DNA of 44,584 bases from Eubacterium sp. (lineage in GTDB: Bacteria > Bacillota > Clostridia > Lachnospirales > Lachnospiraceae): the NCBI GenBank assembly GCA_024681515.1, contig JAILAR010000094.1, positions 1 through 44,584 of the forward strand, read 5' to 3'. The notes beneath the pieces are model-generated. The model made no database searches. It saw only the letters and a program-made list of their open reading frames with translations, and was not told the origin of the DNA. The translations under genes were made by a program, and so were the position numbers. Shown in pieces: positions 1 to 9,542 of this stretch; the first letter of the stretch is position 1; every line of letters begins with the position of its first letter.

Positions 1-104
1 CCACCGGATTCATTCTCCATTTATTCTTCTTCGCTTTATCTTGTTTTTCAAGGCCTGATTTGCTATCGTAATATCATACCCCGTCATATAATAAGGAGTT
101 TATT

Positions 105-1928
105 ATGCAGAATCTGGAGCGTTTACTCAATCAGTCCGACCACAAGCCCTATCCGGCCTACAAAGCCCTGAAGGGACGTTATCGTTTCCCGTTTTTTACT
201 CTGTCCGTTGACCATGTACAGGGAGATCCCTTCGCAGCGCCGTCTGCGCTCAGTCTCAGGATCGACGCCGCACATCACGGTCTGCCCAAAGAGTATTACG
301 ATACGCCTCACCGCAGGATCATGCTGCAGGATCTGCTGCTGCGTACATTTTATCGGGAACTTGGGAAATTCAGCCATAAGGCCGGCGGCTCCGGAAAAAG
401 CGGCTCCCTCTCCGTCAGCGCCTGCGGTCAGGAAGTGCTGGAGCGCTCTGCCCTTACGATCGATCCCGATAAAGGCATTATGACCGTGCGTTTCTATGCA
501 GGATTCCCGGCTGCAGGGCGGACCACGCTTGCCATGGAATTAAAACGCATGCTCATGGAATATGTTCCCGAAGCCGCAAGACGCAGCCTTCTTTGCAGCG
601 CAATCCCAAAGGAGACCGTATCGGCCCGGATCGTACTGGCAGACAACCAGAAAGCCATCCGCGATCAGCTGAGCGAACAGGGACTGGTGGCATTTGTTGC
701 TGACGGCGCCATATTGTCACGTAAAAGCGGTGTAAATGACGCACCCATGAAGGATGCGATCCCCTTTGAAAGTCCTGCGGAGGACCGGGTGACACTCTCT
801 CTGCCGGGCAACCGCACCATTACCGGCCTTGGGATCCGACGTGGGATCACCCTCATCGTGGGTGGCGGCTATCACGGTAAATCCACCCTTCTCTCCGCCA
901 TCGAACGCGGGATCTACAACCACATTCCCGGAGACGGACGGGAATACGTTATCACGGAGGATACCGCCATGAAGATCCGCTCCGAAGACGGACGAAGCGT
1001 AAAACAACTGGACATCAGTGCATTTATCCGGGATCTGCCCAGTGGAAAGGATACCGCCTGCTTTTCCACAGAGGACGCCAGCGGCAGCACCTCTCAGGCA
1101 GCAAATACCGTGGAGGCGATCCTCTCCGGCAGCCGCACCCTGCTGATCGATGAGGATACCACTGCCACAAATTTCATGGTACGTGACTCTCTGATGCAGT
1201 CCGTGATACATCCGGATCAGGAACCCATCATCCCCTTTCTCAGCCGCATGCGCACACTCTACGATGATCTTGGGATCTCCACCATCCTGGTAGCCGGCAG
1301 TTCCGGCGCCTTCTTCCATGTGGCAGACCGTGTCCTGCAAATGAAGGAGTATAAGCCCCTGGACGTGACCGAAGCCGCAAAGAAGGCCGCTGCCGAAGCA
1401 CAAGACGGTTCACGACCCGGAACACAGACCGGCTCCGCTTCATCTTTGACGCCTCTCTCCTTCCGCGACAGCCGGATCCCTCTCCCCAACCGGGAGATCA
1501 CCGAAAGTCGCAAGGTAAAAGTGCGCGGACAGGGAACCGACAGCGTGTCACTGAACCATGAATCCGTGGAACTCCGCTTTGTAGAGCAGATCGTGGATCA
1601 TGAACAGACAAATCTTCTCGGACTTTTGCTGCGTCAGTTGGAAGAAAACTATTTTAACGGAAAAAAGCCCCTCACGGCTTGCGTAGAGGAGCTTTATCTG
1701 AAACTTTCTTCTTATGGGTTTTCCGCCATCGCTGACAGGTCAGGTGCAGATGACAGGCCAACCCCGTCTAACCACTTTGAATCCGCTGATCGCTCCGGCT
1801 CTGCCGGTCGATCCGGTGTCAGTGGAAGCCCCGGCTTCGGTCAGATTCCCGGTAATCTAGCCATGATCCGGCGCCAGGAGCTTTGGGCTATGGTGAACCG
1901 CTACCGGGCTTTGAAACTCTCGCATTAA
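105..1928 (+). CDS. ABC-class predicted ATPase (PF09818-like), function unknown
   Basis: A 607-residue cytosolic P-loop ATPase. A Walker A-like motif GGGYHGKST is at about residues 253-261, and the Walker B region LLIDEDTTATN at about 346-356. A DED-T-ATN Walker B is typical of the 'ATPase of the ABC class' family (COG3044 type) and differs from transporter ABC ATPases. The N-terminal 250 residues are the family-specific part. The stretch at about 560-590 is rich in Ser, Gly, Arg and Asp, looks disordered, and may be lineage-specific. The start is fixed by AAGGAG eight bases before ATG. It is alone on the plus strand and converges on the yhaM-like gene with a 24-bp gap. No transmembrane segment or partner permease is seen, so a transport role is unlikely. 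Its substrate and role are unknown. Confidence 0.85.
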   Translation: MQNLERLLNQSDHKPYPAYKALKGRYRFPFFTLSVDHVQGDPFAAPSALSLRIDAAHHGLPKEYYDTPHRRIMLQDLLLRTFYRELGKFSHKAGGSGKSGSLSVSACGQEVLERSALTIDPDKGIMTVRFYAGFPAAGRTTLAMELKRMLMEYVPEAARRSLLCSAIPKETVSARIVLADNQKAIRDQLSEQGLVAFVADGAILSRKSGVNDAPMKDAIPFESPAEDRVTLSLPGNRTITGLGIRRGITLIVGGGYHGKSTLLSAIERGIYNHIPGDGREYVITEDTAMKIRSEDGRSVKQLDISAFIRDLPSGKDTACFSTEDASGSTSQAANTVEAILSGSRTLLIDEDTTATNFMVRDSLMQSVIHPDQEPIIPFLSRMRTLYDDLGISTILVAGSSGAFFHVADRVLQMKEYKPLDVTEAAKKAAAEAQDGSRPGTQTGSASSLTPLSFRDSRIPLPNREITESRKVKVRGQGTDSVSLNHESVELRFVEQIVDHEQTNLLGLLLRQLEENYFNGKKPLTACVEELYLKLSSYGFSAIADRSGADDRPTPSNHFESADRSGSAGRSGVSGSPGFGQIPGNLAMIRRQELWAMVNRYRALKLSH

Positions 1929-1952
1929 ACCCTCAGGCTGACCCTTTTCCGC

Positions 1953-2897
1953 TTACTTCGTCTCCGTCCGGCGCACGTTGGAATCCAGAAGCCTGTTAAA
2001 TCCCAGCCAGTCATTGGTGTTGGGGTTCGCATTCAGGAGCTCCGTAAAGGTCTCGATCTTTGCATCCATATTATCCGCAAAGGAGAGCGCAACCGCCTCA
2101 ATAAGCGCCGGCTTCTTCGGGGAACCGAATTCCAGCTCACCGTGATGTGCCAGGATGCAGTGCAGAAGTTCATCCTTCAGCTTCTTCGGGAATCCGTCGA
2201 TGGCATCGCATTTCTCTCCGATCCACATGGCCCCGATCACGATGTGCCCCAGGAGCTGTCCCTCATCCGTATAATCATTTTCCGGAAATGCCGACAGTTC
2301 CTTCAGTTTTCCCACATCATGCAGGATTGCCGCCGTGATCAGCAGATCGCGATTCAGTACAGGATACTGCTTTGCCAGAAATTCGCAGGTCTTTGCAACA
2401 AAAAGGCTGTGATGGAGCAGGCCGCCGATGAAACCATGGTGTACCATTTTTGCCGCGCTGTGTGCCTTGAAAAGCCGGACAAACTCCTCATCCTCGATAA
2501 AGAACGAGGACAGCAGTGCATGAAGGTACGGATTCTGCGTGTCCGTGATCATTTTCACAAGCGCATCATACATCTCGTCCACCTTGTAAGGTGTACATGG
2601 CATGTATTCCGAGACCACGTATTCCCCTTCCTTTGCCCGACGGATCCGGGAGACGTTCAATTGCAGTACGTTATTAAAACTGGTAACCTGTGCATCGATA
2701 TGGATGTAATCCAGCGCCTCGAAATGCTCGATCCCGTTCGACAGGTTCCAGACCTTCGCATCGATGGTCCCGGTCTTGTCCTGCAGCACCAGACTGTAAT
2801 AGGTTTTATCCGCCTTCGTCTTCGCAACGGTCTTTGCCTTGCAGAAATAGATCCCGGAAATGTTTTCGCCTTCGTGTAATTCTCTGATGTACCTCAA
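1953..2897 (-). CDS. yhaM: YhaM-like 3'-5' exoribonuclease, OB-fold plus HD domain
   Basis: A 314-residue protein of the size and order of Bacillus YhaM: an N-terminal OB-fold nucleic-acid-binding domain (about residues 10-90) followed by an HD metal-dependent phosphohydrolase domain (about 155-290). The HD signature is clear: HHSL near 162 and ILHDVGKLKE at 191-200 (His193-Asp194). YhaM trims short RNAs and single-stranded DNA from the 3' end with Mn or Co. The start is TTG at 2897, with GAGGAG nine bases upstream; the first residues fit the YhaM N-terminus. It lies 67 bp downstream of the histidine kinase gene on the same strand and may share that transcript. The family assignment is firm. 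Exact substrates in this organism are not known. Confidence 0.8.
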   Translation of the reverse strand: MRYIRELHEGENISGIYFCKAKTVAKTKADKTYYSLVLQDKTGTIDAKVWNLSNGIEHFEALDYIHIDAQVTSFNNVLQLNVSRIRRAKEGEYVVSEYMPCTPYKVDEMYDALVKMITDTQNPYLHALLSSFFIEDEEFVRLFKAHSAAKMVHHGFIGGLLHHSLFVAKTCEFLAKQYPVLNRDLLITAAILHDVGKLKELSAFPENDYTDEGQLLGHIVIGAMWIGEKCDAIDGFPKKLKDELLHCILAHHGELEFGSPKKPALIEAVALSFADNMDAKIETFTELLNANPNTNDWLGFNRLLDSNVRRTETK

Positions 2898-2964
2898 TTG
2901 TAACGCTCCTCTTCTGTAAAAAACCTGCAGTTAATTCTCTGTCTGCTGCGCTCCCTCGCATCCG

Positions 2965-4467
2965 TCACTTTCCGGATGACGAACTCGCCTTGCTCAGCGT
3001 AAATACAAACTCGGTTCCTTCGTCCACTTTACTTGTCACGGTGATCACTTCATGATGTGCCTTGATGATCTCCTTCGTGATCGCCAGCCCGATACCGGAA
3101 CCGGTCTTATCCTTCCCTCGTGAAGTATCTCCCTTGTAGAATCGGATAAAGATCTTCTTCTGTGTCTCCTCATCCATTCCCATACCTTCATCACGGACGG
3201 AGATATGCAGCTTGTCATCCTTCTCCTTGTCCGTCACGGTGACGTAGATATGCTTGCCTTCCGGCGTAAACTTCAGAGCATTGTCGATCAGATTGTAGAT
3301 GACCTGCTGGATCTTGGTCTTATCCGCCATGACCATGGTCTCCGTTGCGTGATTGTTCAGGTAAATGGCCACACCCTTCTCGATACATTTGATCTCAAAG
3401 GTGTTGAGGGTCTTGTTGATGACATCGATAATGTCAAATTCCGTCATCTTCACGTACGGTCCGTAGCTCTCCAGATTGTTCAGATCCAGAAGTCCCTGGG
3501 TCAGCTTGGTCAGACGCTGCGTCTCATTCAGCACGATATCCAGATACCTCGCCTGCTTCTCCGGAGGAATCGTCCCGTCCTTCATGGCCTCGATATAACC
3601 CTTGATGGATGTAAGCGGCGATCGGAAATCGTGGGAAATGTTTGACACGAAATCGCGCCGGTAATCCTCCAGCTTCGACAGTTCGTCTGCCATGTACTCC
3701 ATGGACTGGGCCAGCTGACCGATCTCATCATTGGAATGAATTCCCGTCCTGACCTCCAGGTTCCCCTTGGAATATTCATTTGCTACCACCGACAGCTTCT
3801 TTACCGGCGTCAGGACCTTCTTGGAAACCACCGCCAGGAAAACGAATGCGATAACGATGATGACCAGGCAGGGGATCAGGACGATGCTGTAAATGCTCCG
3901 CATCATTTCATTGATCTGCGTGACCGAAGCCAGCAGGATCAGAGATCCTTTCTGTTCCGTCGTGACCACCTCTCCGAAGAGATTCAGCTGATCCAGCTTC
4001 ACCGGAACATTGACGGCGATCATATCTCCGTTATACAGCCCGTAGAAATTTCCGGTCTGCGAATGTTCCTTGCTCACCTCATATTCCGGATCGATCTGAT
4101 AAATGTTCTTTGGGATATTTCCGACACGCCGCGCATCCGGGGAAGTCTCCTCTTCCGAAGTAGTCTTCACCTCCCGCGAAGTCGCAACCACCCAACCATA
4201 CTCATCCAGATACCAGATATCCGCCCCCAGAGCCGCGGAATAATACTGGAACAGGTATTCCAGCGCCTCCTTGGAATAATCCCCGGATACGTATCCGGCC
4301 ACCGTCTGGGACGCAATAAGACGCCCTTCATTTGTCAGCGTCTGCGTCTTCTCGGATACCAGCGAGCGCCGCGTCATGAAGGACGTAAAAACAATCAGCA
4401 CTCCAAAGGACACGATCAGAATCGCAAGGAATGCTATATAGATTCGGTCCAGAATGGAATGCTGCAT
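2965..4467 (-). CDS. Sensor histidine kinase (HAMP, HisKA, HATPase)
   Basis: A 500-residue membrane sensor kinase. TM1 is at about residues 7-30, an extracytoplasmic sensor domain at 31-190, TM2 at 192-215, HAMP at about 215-267, and HisKA with phospho-acceptor His279 in NISHDFRSPL. The HATPase domain follows, with N box (QVIYNLIDNALKF) and G boxes (DEGMGMDEE, GSGIGLAI). The extracellular part contains WYLDEYGWVVATS, which resembles a Cache/PAS-like fold, but the ligand cannot be read. It starts 9 bp after the regulator stop, with AAGG about 10 bases before ATG, so the pair is one operon. The architecture resembles PhoR/WalK-type kinases, but no specific orthologue is claimed. Confidence 0.88.
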   Translation of the reverse strand: MQHSILDRIYIAFLAILIVSFGVLIVFTSFMTRRSLVSEKTQTLTNEGRLIASQTVAGYVSGDYSKEALEYLFQYYSAALGADIWYLDEYGWVVATSREVKTTSEEETSPDARRVGNIPKNIYQIDPEYEVSKEHSQTGNFYGLYNGDMIAVNVPVKLDQLNLFGEVVTTEQKGSLILLASVTQINEMMRSIYSIVLIPCLVIIVIAFVFLAVVSKKVLTPVKKLSVVANEYSKGNLEVRTGIHSNDEIGQLAQSMEYMADELSKLEDYRRDFVSNISHDFRSPLTSIKGYIEAMKDGTIPPEKQARYLDIVLNETQRLTKLTQGLLDLNNLESYGPYVKMTEFDIIDVINKTLNTFEIKCIEKGVAIYLNNHATETMVMADKTKIQQVIYNLIDNALKFTPEGKHIYVTVTDKEKDDKLHISVRDEGMGMDEETQKKIFIRFYKGDTSRGKDKTGSGIGLAITKEIIKAHHEVITVTSKVDEGTEFVFTLSKASSSSGK

Positions 4468-4476
4468 ATGTCATAT

Positions 4477-5184
4477 CTACCTTACTTCAAATTTATATCC
4501 CACGCGCCAGACCGTAACGATCGACCACGAGAAATCCCCCTCCAGCTTCTCACGCAGACGCTTGATATGCACATCCACGGTTCTGGTGTCGCCCATGAAA
4601 TCATAACCCCACAGCTGATTCAGCAGCTGTTCCCGGGTAAACACCTGATTGGGCTGGCTCGCAAGGAAGTAGAGAAGTTCCAGTTCTTTCGGCGGCATAT
4701 CGATATTCTTTCCGCAGAAGGTCACTGTATAATTGGAAATGTTAACGATCAGGCGGTCATACTCTACGTATTCGCCCTTCCGTTCAGGCGCTTCGGCCAC
4801 GGCCGGCTCCTCGGGGCGTTTGGACCTGCGGAGTACCGCGCGGACACGCGCCACCATTTCATTGGAATCAAAGGGCTTGATGATATAATCATCCGCACCC
4901 ATCTTGAGCCCCAGCACCTTGTCGAAAACCTCGCCCTTGGCGGACAGCATGATGATCGGGGTCTCGTGGGTCCTTCGGATCTGCTGACAGACTTCATAGC
5001 CGTCCATACCCGGAAGCATCAGATCCAGCAGGATCAGATCCGGATTATATTCCTCCACCATCGTCAGTGCGGTCTCGCCGTCCCCTGCGATGCGGGTATC
5101 AAAGCATTCTTTATTCAGATAGAGGGAGATCAGCTCAGCGATATTCTCATCATCATCAACGATCAGGATTCTGGGTTTGTCCAT
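4477..5184 (-). CDS. OmpR/PhoB-family response regulator
   Basis: A 235-residue regulator with a receiver domain (about 1-120) and a winged-helix DNA-binding domain (about 145-233). Acidic pocket DDDE is at 10-13, phospho-acceptor Asp54 sits in LLDLMLPG, and the conserved Lys103 in IIKPF. The C-terminal half has the Trans_reg_C pattern (LELLYFLASQPNQVFTREQL, DTRTVDVHIKRLREKL). The start at 5184 is chosen over a longer in-frame ATG at 5223 because AAAGGAG lies 6 bases upstream and the receiver fold begins at once. An extended -10 promoter lies at 5239-5247. The partner is the histidine kinase directly downstream. A copy of the hairpin-GAAGTATGGAATA leader motif (b1) lies just before its ribosome binding site. 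Confidence 0.9.
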   Translation of the reverse strand: MDKPRILIVDDDENIAELISLYLNKECFDTRIAGDGETALTMVEEYNPDLILLDLMLPGMDGYEVCQQIRRTHETPIIMLSAKGEVFDKVLGLKMGADDYIIKPFDSNEMVARVRAVLRRSKRPEEPAVAEAPERKGEYVEYDRLIVNISNYTVTFCGKNIDMPPKELELLYFLASQPNQVFTREQLLNQLWGYDFMGDTRTVDVHIKRLREKLEGDFSWSIVTVWRVGYKFEVR

Positions 5185-5197
5185 CGGATTCTCCTTT

Positions 5198-5221
5198 CTA
5201 TTCCACACTGCGCACGCGCGC
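5198..5221 (-). repeat. Leader motif copy b1
   Basis: On the minus strand, GC-rich DNA able to pair (GCGC...GCGC) is followed by AGTGTGGAATAG, then the ribosome binding site AAAGGAG of the regulator gene. It is a variant of the motif found upstream of mutS2, the DUF815 gene, the ABC-2 ATPase and the adaptor lipoprotein. Confidence 0.45.
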
Positions 5222-5238
5222 AAAATCCACCAACTTGT

Positions 5239-5247
5239 AGTATAGCA
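5239..5247 (-). promoter_or_regulatory. Extended -10 promoter of the regulator-kinase operon
   Basis: The minus strand reads TGCTATACT, an extended -10 (TGn plus TATACT), about 55 bases before the regulator start codon. No good -35 is seen at 16-18 bp. The position is suitable for the regulator, kinase and possibly the yhaM-like gene. Confidence 0.45.
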
Positions 5248-5307
5248 TAAAACCCGCTATTTTCACAGAGTTTATTTGCGTTTCTGATCGGGGTTTGTTC
5301 GCGAAAT

Positions 5308-7677
5308 TTACAGGGTAACGATCGTAACGCCCGAATCACCTTCCCCGTACTCGCCGAGCCGGTAGGACTTCACATAGCGTAGTTTTCGGAGATGTTCATG
5401 GATCGCCCGCCGAAGTGCTCCGGTACCCTTTCCATGAACGATCCGGACGGTTTCAACGTGCGCCAGCAGGGCATCGTCCAGAAATTTATCCACTTCGATC
5501 AGGGCTTCGTCCACGGTTTTTCCAAGCAGGTTCAGTTCCGGCCGGAAGGACAGACTCTTGTTGAATGAGCCTTCCGAAGCCGCACGCACCTTTGGTGCCT
5601 TTTCTTTGACCTTCTCTTCCTCCAGGATCAGCAGATCAGAAGCCGGGAAACGAGAGGTGAGGATCCCCATTTCCACTGTGAAAAGGCCCTTGGAATCCGC
5701 CAGTTTCACGATACGACCCTCGGTGTCCAGAGAAAGAACTTTCACAAGATTTCCCACCTGGAAATCGCTGTCTTTATGGCCGGACTTCTCCGGTTTCTTT
5801 TCCTTCTTATCAGCCAGCGCTTCCTTCTTCTTCCGAAGAGCAGCCCGCTCTTCTTCCATACGGCGGGCATCCGCAGCTGCCGGATTCTGCACCCATCTCT
5901 GATAATCACGGATGGCTGCATCGGCGGTTTCTTTCGCATCATCCAGGAGGCTTCGTGCCTCTTCCCTGGCCTTTGAAAGGATCTCCTCTTTCTTCTCCGC
6001 CATCTTTGCTTCCTGAGCGGACAGTCTCTTCCTGAGTTCCTCTGCCTCTTTCCGGTATAGCTCCAGCTCTGCCTGATCCTTCTCCATCCGGCGTCTGGTC
6101 TCTGTCAGATCCGTCAGGATCTGATCCATGCTGACGGAATCCTCGTCCAGACTCGCACGGGCCGATTCAATGATATATTCGGGAAGTCCCAGCCGGCGCG
6201 ATATGGCAAAGGCATTGGAATTCCCCGGGATTCCGATCATCAGGCGATAAGTCGGACGAAGGGAAGCCACATCAAATTCACAGGAAGCGTTCTCCACACC
6301 CGCTTCCGACAAAGCATAGGTTTTCAGTTCCGTATAATGCGTGGTTGCCATGACACGCACACCCCGAGCCTTCAGATCCGACAGGATGGATACGGCCAGT
6401 GCGGCACCCTCCACCGGATCGGTTCCGCCGCCGGGCTCATCAAAGAGACAGAGCGAATGCTCTGTGGCATGTTGTATTATGTAAACTATATTGCTCATAT
6501 GAGACGAGAAGGTGGACAGGTTCTGCTCAATGCTCTGCTCATCTCCGATATCCGCAAATACATCTTCAAATACAGACACCCGAGAACCGTATTCCGCCGG
6601 AATATGAAGACCTGCCTGCGCCATCAGTGTCAGAAGGCCCAAGGTCTTCAGAGATACCGTCTTACCGCCGGTATTCGGGCCGGTGATGATCAGCACCGTA
6701 TATTCGTCGCCCAATTTTATGTCAACCGGAACTGCCGTGGAACGCTCCAAAAGCGGATGAACCGCCCGTTTCAGCTCAACGATCCCGTCTGTATTCAAAA
6801 TGGGTTCCGACGCCTTTATGCTCTTGGCGAATTTTGCTTTTGCAAATATAAAATCCAGATCCGTAAGCAAGGTCAGATCCGTGTGGATCTCATCCCGCAC
6901 GGCCGCTGCCATCTGGGACAGGTTCACCAGTATGGCTTCGATCTCCAGATGCTCCTCCACCTCCAGTTCCTTGATCCGGTTGTTCAGGTTCACGATCTCC
7001 ATGGGTTCGATGAACACCGTACTTCCGGTCTGGGACTGGTCATGGATCATACCCGGAAACTTCGCCCGATATTCCGCCTTCACCGGGATGCAGTATCGTC
7101 CCCCGCGCATGGTGATCAATGCATCCATCAACGTTCCCTTGTCTGCTTCCCGCTTCACGATCTTCTCCAGCTGCTGATGCAGCTGGCTCCCGCAGGTCAG
7201 GATCTCTTTCCGGATCTTCTTCAGATTCAGGGAGGCGTCATCCGCCATATCCTCTTCGGATAAAATGCATCTTCGGATCTCCGTAGACACATCCCGCACC
7301 GGAAGCAGGCTTGCAAACCGGTCTGTCAAAGTATCCGGTTCCTGTGCTTCTCTTCGCGCACCGTAGGCCTGGACCTGATCCGCCGTCTCCAGCACGGACG
7401 CAACATCGAGCAATTCCCTCTGGTTCAGGGGCGAACCCATTTCCAGCAGACGAAGCTGCTCCGCCAGCTCACGCACGCCGGAGAAGCCCACCGATCCGTA
7501 TTCTTCCCATCGCCGGGACGCATCCCGGGTCTCTGCCTGCAGCTGAACGATCTCCGTCAGGTCCTTCCGCGGAACCAGTCGCAGGCAGCGCTTCTTTGCC
7601 CCCTGGGAAGTTGCATGAGCCGCAAGCATTTCCAATATTTTCTGAAATTCAAGTACCCTTAAGGTTCGTTTATTCAC
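5308..7677 (-). CDS. mutS2: Endonuclease MutS2 with C-terminal Smr domain
   Basis: A 789-residue protein, the usual MutS2 length. The MutS-like core and clamp occupy the first 330 residues. Walker A GPNTGGKT is at 333-340 and the Walker B/signature region LFDEPGGGTDP follows. A charged coiled coil lies at about 515-640, and the Smr nuclease domain at about 714-789 contains HGKGTG. MutS2 limits recombination and acts as a collided-ribosome rescue factor in Bacillus; both roles are family knowledge. The start is GTG at 7677 with AGGAG six bases upstream. It lies downstream of trmL on the same strand. The DEPGGGTDP motif differs slightly from the common DELGAGTDP. Confidence 0.95.
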   Translation of the reverse strand: MNKRTLRVLEFQKILEMLAAHATSQGAKKRCLRLVPRKDLTEIVQLQAETRDASRRWEEYGSVGFSGVRELAEQLRLLEMGSPLNQRELLDVASVLETADQVQAYGARREAQEPDTLTDRFASLLPVRDVSTEIRRCILSEEDMADDASLNLKKIRKEILTCGSQLHQQLEKIVKREADKGTLMDALITMRGGRYCIPVKAEYRAKFPGMIHDQSQTGSTVFIEPMEIVNLNNRIKELEVEEHLEIEAILVNLSQMAAAVRDEIHTDLTLLTDLDFIFAKAKFAKSIKASEPILNTDGIVELKRAVHPLLERSTAVPVDIKLGDEYTVLIITGPNTGGKTVSLKTLGLLTLMAQAGLHIPAEYGSRVSVFEDVFADIGDEQSIEQNLSTFSSHMSNIVYIIQHATEHSLCLFDEPGGGTDPVEGAALAVSILSDLKARGVRVMATTHYTELKTYALSEAGVENASCEFDVASLRPTYRLMIGIPGNSNAFAISRRLGLPEYIIESARASLDEDSVSMDQILTDLTETRRRMEKDQAELELYRKEAEELRKRLSAQEAKMAEKKEEILSKAREEARSLLDDAKETADAAIRDYQRWVQNPAAADARRMEEERAALRKKKEALADKKEKKPEKSGHKDSDFQVGNLVKVLSLDTEGRIVKLADSKGLFTVEMGILTSRFPASDLLILEEEKVKEKAPKVRAASEGSFNKSLSFRPELNLLGKTVDEALIEVDKFLDDALLAHVETVRIVHGKGTGALRRAIHEHLRKLRYVKSYRLGEYGEGDSGVTIVTL

Positions 7678-7688
7678 ATTTAACTCCT

Positions 7689-7754
7689 ATATTTCACACT
7701 TCGCACGTATCCGGCACTTATCTGCTTTTATGATCCGTTCGAGCCTGTGCTCCG
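7689..7754 (-). repeat. Leader motif copy b2 upstream of mutS2
   Basis: The minus strand reads GGAGCAC, about 40 bases, then GTGCGAAGTGTGAAATATAGGAG, where AGGAG is the mutS2 ribosome binding site. GCAC and GTGC can pair. It aligns over about 65 bases with copy b3 before the DUF815 gene (GCACRGRCTCGAAYG, then TAWAAAGC, then TACGTGCGAAGT). Confidence 0.5.
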
Positions 7755-8291
7755 TCACCATGACAAATGATGCAGCTCCCCTTCACTTTCCAGTCCCGGG
7801 AAATCCAGCTGCCGCAGCGCTTCGTACAGAACGATGGACACGGAATTCGACAGATTCAGGGAACGTTCTCCGGGAAGCATGGGGATGCGGATGCATTCCT
7901 CCGGGTGCTGCACCAAAATCTCCTCCGGGATTCCGGCGCTTTCCTTTCCGAACATGATGTAGCAGTCCTCCGTATAACGGACATCAGAGTAACGATGTTT
8001 TGCCTTGGTTGTGGCATAGAACATTTTTACACTCGATGTGCCTGTCACATCTTCCGCGCCCATAGTGCCCGCCACACCGGGATTGCGTGCCAGAAAATCG
8101 TTATAATCCATATAACGCGTAACATCGAGCCGGTCCCAATAATCGAGACCGGCTCTTTTAATCATTTTCTCATTCAGATGAAATCCCAGCGGCTCGATCA
8201 AATGCAGCCGGGCTCCTGTGATCACACAGGTCCTGCCGATATTACCCGTATTTGCGGGCATTTCCGGCTCATAAAGTACGATATTTATCAT
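7755..8291 (-). CDS. trmL: tRNA (cytidine/uridine-34 2'-O)-methyltransferase TrmL
   Basis: A 178-residue SPOUT methyltransferase. The N-terminus INIVLYEPEMPANTGNIGRT and the knot motifs FGKESAGIPEEIL and IPMLPGERSLNLSNSVSIVLYEA are those of the TrmL/YibK/CspR group. This group uses S-adenosylmethionine to methylate the wobble ribose of tRNA-Leu species. The start has AGGGA about 9 bases upstream. It lies 32 bp after the aminotransferase and before mutS2, so a shared transcript is likely. The family is firm; the exact tRNA targets are inferred. Confidence 0.93.
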   Translation of the reverse strand: MINIVLYEPEMPANTGNIGRTCVITGARLHLIEPLGFHLNEKMIKRAGLDYWDRLDVTRYMDYNDFLARNPGVAGTMGAEDVTGTSSVKMFYATTKAKHRYSDVRYTEDCYIMFGKESAGIPEEILVQHPEECIRIPMLPGERSLNLSNSVSIVLYEALRQLDFPGLESEGELHHLSW

Positions 8292-8323
8292 GATGCTGTT
8301 CCCTGCAGAATACGCCCAAAGAC

Positions 8324-9490
8324 TTACTGCCCGCGTCTGCGGCGGATAAACCGTCCCATACGATCCATCGCTTCTCTCAGCTGATCAATGGAATAAGCAT
8401 AGGAGATCCGGACGAAGCCCTCACCGCAGTTACCGAATGCAGAACCCGGAACGACTGCCAGCTCTTCTTCCTTCAGCAATGTGGTACAGAAGTCATCGCT
8501 GCTCATGCCGAATTCCTTGATGCAGGGGAACATATAGAACGCTCCCTTCGGTTCAAAGCAGGGCAGACCCATGATCTCAAACTGTTTCAGCAGGAAACGT
8601 CTCCGCTTGTCATAGGATTCCCGCATATGGCGAATGTCCTTATCTCCGTTCTTCACTGCCTCCACAGCCGCATACTGGCTGGTGGTGGGAGCACACATGA
8701 TGCAGAACTGATGGATCTTCGTCATTTCCTTTGCGATCACTTCCGGAGCCAGAGCATAACCCAGTCTCCAGCCGGTCATGGCATAGGCCTTGGAGAAACC
8801 GTTGATCACGATGGTCCGTTCCTCCATGCCCGGCAAAGCCGCGATCGAAGCATGCGGTGCATCGCCATAGGTCAGTTCACTGTAGATCTCATCAGAGATC
8901 ACGTACAGGTCATGTTTGATCGCCAGCTCTGCGATGGGTTCCAGTTCTCCCTTCGTCATGATCGCACCCGTGGGATTGTTCGGGAAGGACAGAACCAACG
9001 CTTTGGTCTTCTCCGTAATGGCACTCTCCAGCTCTGCAGGCGTCAGTTTAAACTGGTTCTCGTTTTTCAGGGAAAGCGTAACCGGCACGCCGCCTGCCAG
9101 AGCCACGCAGGGCACATAGCTGACATAGCTGGGCTCCGGGATGATCACCTCATCCCCCGGCTCGATCAGCGCCCGAAGCGCCAGATCGATCCCCTCACTT
9201 CCGCCGACAGTGATCAGTGCTTCCTTTGCAGGATTCTTATGAACGCCGTACTTTGCGGCATACCATTTGCAGATCTCCTCGCGAAGCTCCATGAGACCGG
9301 AGTTGGAGGTATAAAACGTACGCCCCTTCTCCAGTGTATAAATGCCCTCGTCACAGACATGCCAGGGCGTATCAAAATCCGGCTCACCCACACCCAGAGA
9401 GATCGCATCCGGCATCTCACTCACAATATCAAAGAACTTCCGGATCCCGGAGGGTTTCATATCAAGTACAGTCTGGTTTAACGGTTTCAT
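8324..9490 (-). CDS. PLP-dependent class I/II aminotransferase (AspC/PatA-like)
   Basis: A 388-residue fold-type I aminotransferase. Visible motifs are LGVGEPDFDTP near the N-terminus, SFPNNPTGA, SDEIYSELTY, and the PLP-lysine segment NGFSKAYAMTGWRLGY. The C-terminal VRISYAYS carries the carboxylate-binding Arg. This matches aspartate/aromatic or PatA-like enzymes that move amino groups between amino acids and 2-oxoglutarate; specificity cannot be read. The start is set at 9490, because AAAGGAA precedes that ATG and the longer frame would overlap the upstream regulator gene. It follows an Lrp/AsnC regulator by 52 bp, a common pairing in which the regulator senses an amino acid and controls the enzyme. 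Confidence 0.9.
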   Translation of the reverse strand: MKPLNQTVLDMKPSGIRKFFDIVSEMPDAISLGVGEPDFDTPWHVCDEGIYTLEKGRTFYTSNSGLMELREEICKWYAAKYGVHKNPAKEALITVGGSEGIDLALRALIEPGDEVIIPEPSYVSYVPCVALAGGVPVTLSLKNENQFKLTPAELESAITEKTKALVLSFPNNPTGAIMTKGELEPIAELAIKHDLYVISDEIYSELTYGDAPHASIAALPGMEERTIVINGFSKAYAMTGWRLGYALAPEVIAKEMTKIHQFCIMCAPTTSQYAAVEAVKNGDKDIRHMRESYDKRRRFLLKQFEIMGLPCFEPKGAFYMFPCIKEFGMSSDDFCTTLLKEEELAVVPGSAFGNCGEGFVRISYAYSIDQLREAMDRMGRFIRRRRGQ

Positions 9491-9542
9491 AGTATAACAT
9501 TTCCTTTCTTGTGATCCGTTTCGTCTGTTGGCAGAACGAAGG

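Noticed and set aside
81-98. TATAAT-like sequence just before the first gene taken as a -10 element
   Set aside because: It overlaps the ribosome binding site AAGGAG, so transcription from it could not include that site.
3736-5250. Plus-strand ORF of 504 codons
   Set aside because: It is antisense to the kinase-regulator pair, whose catalytic motifs are intact on the other strand.
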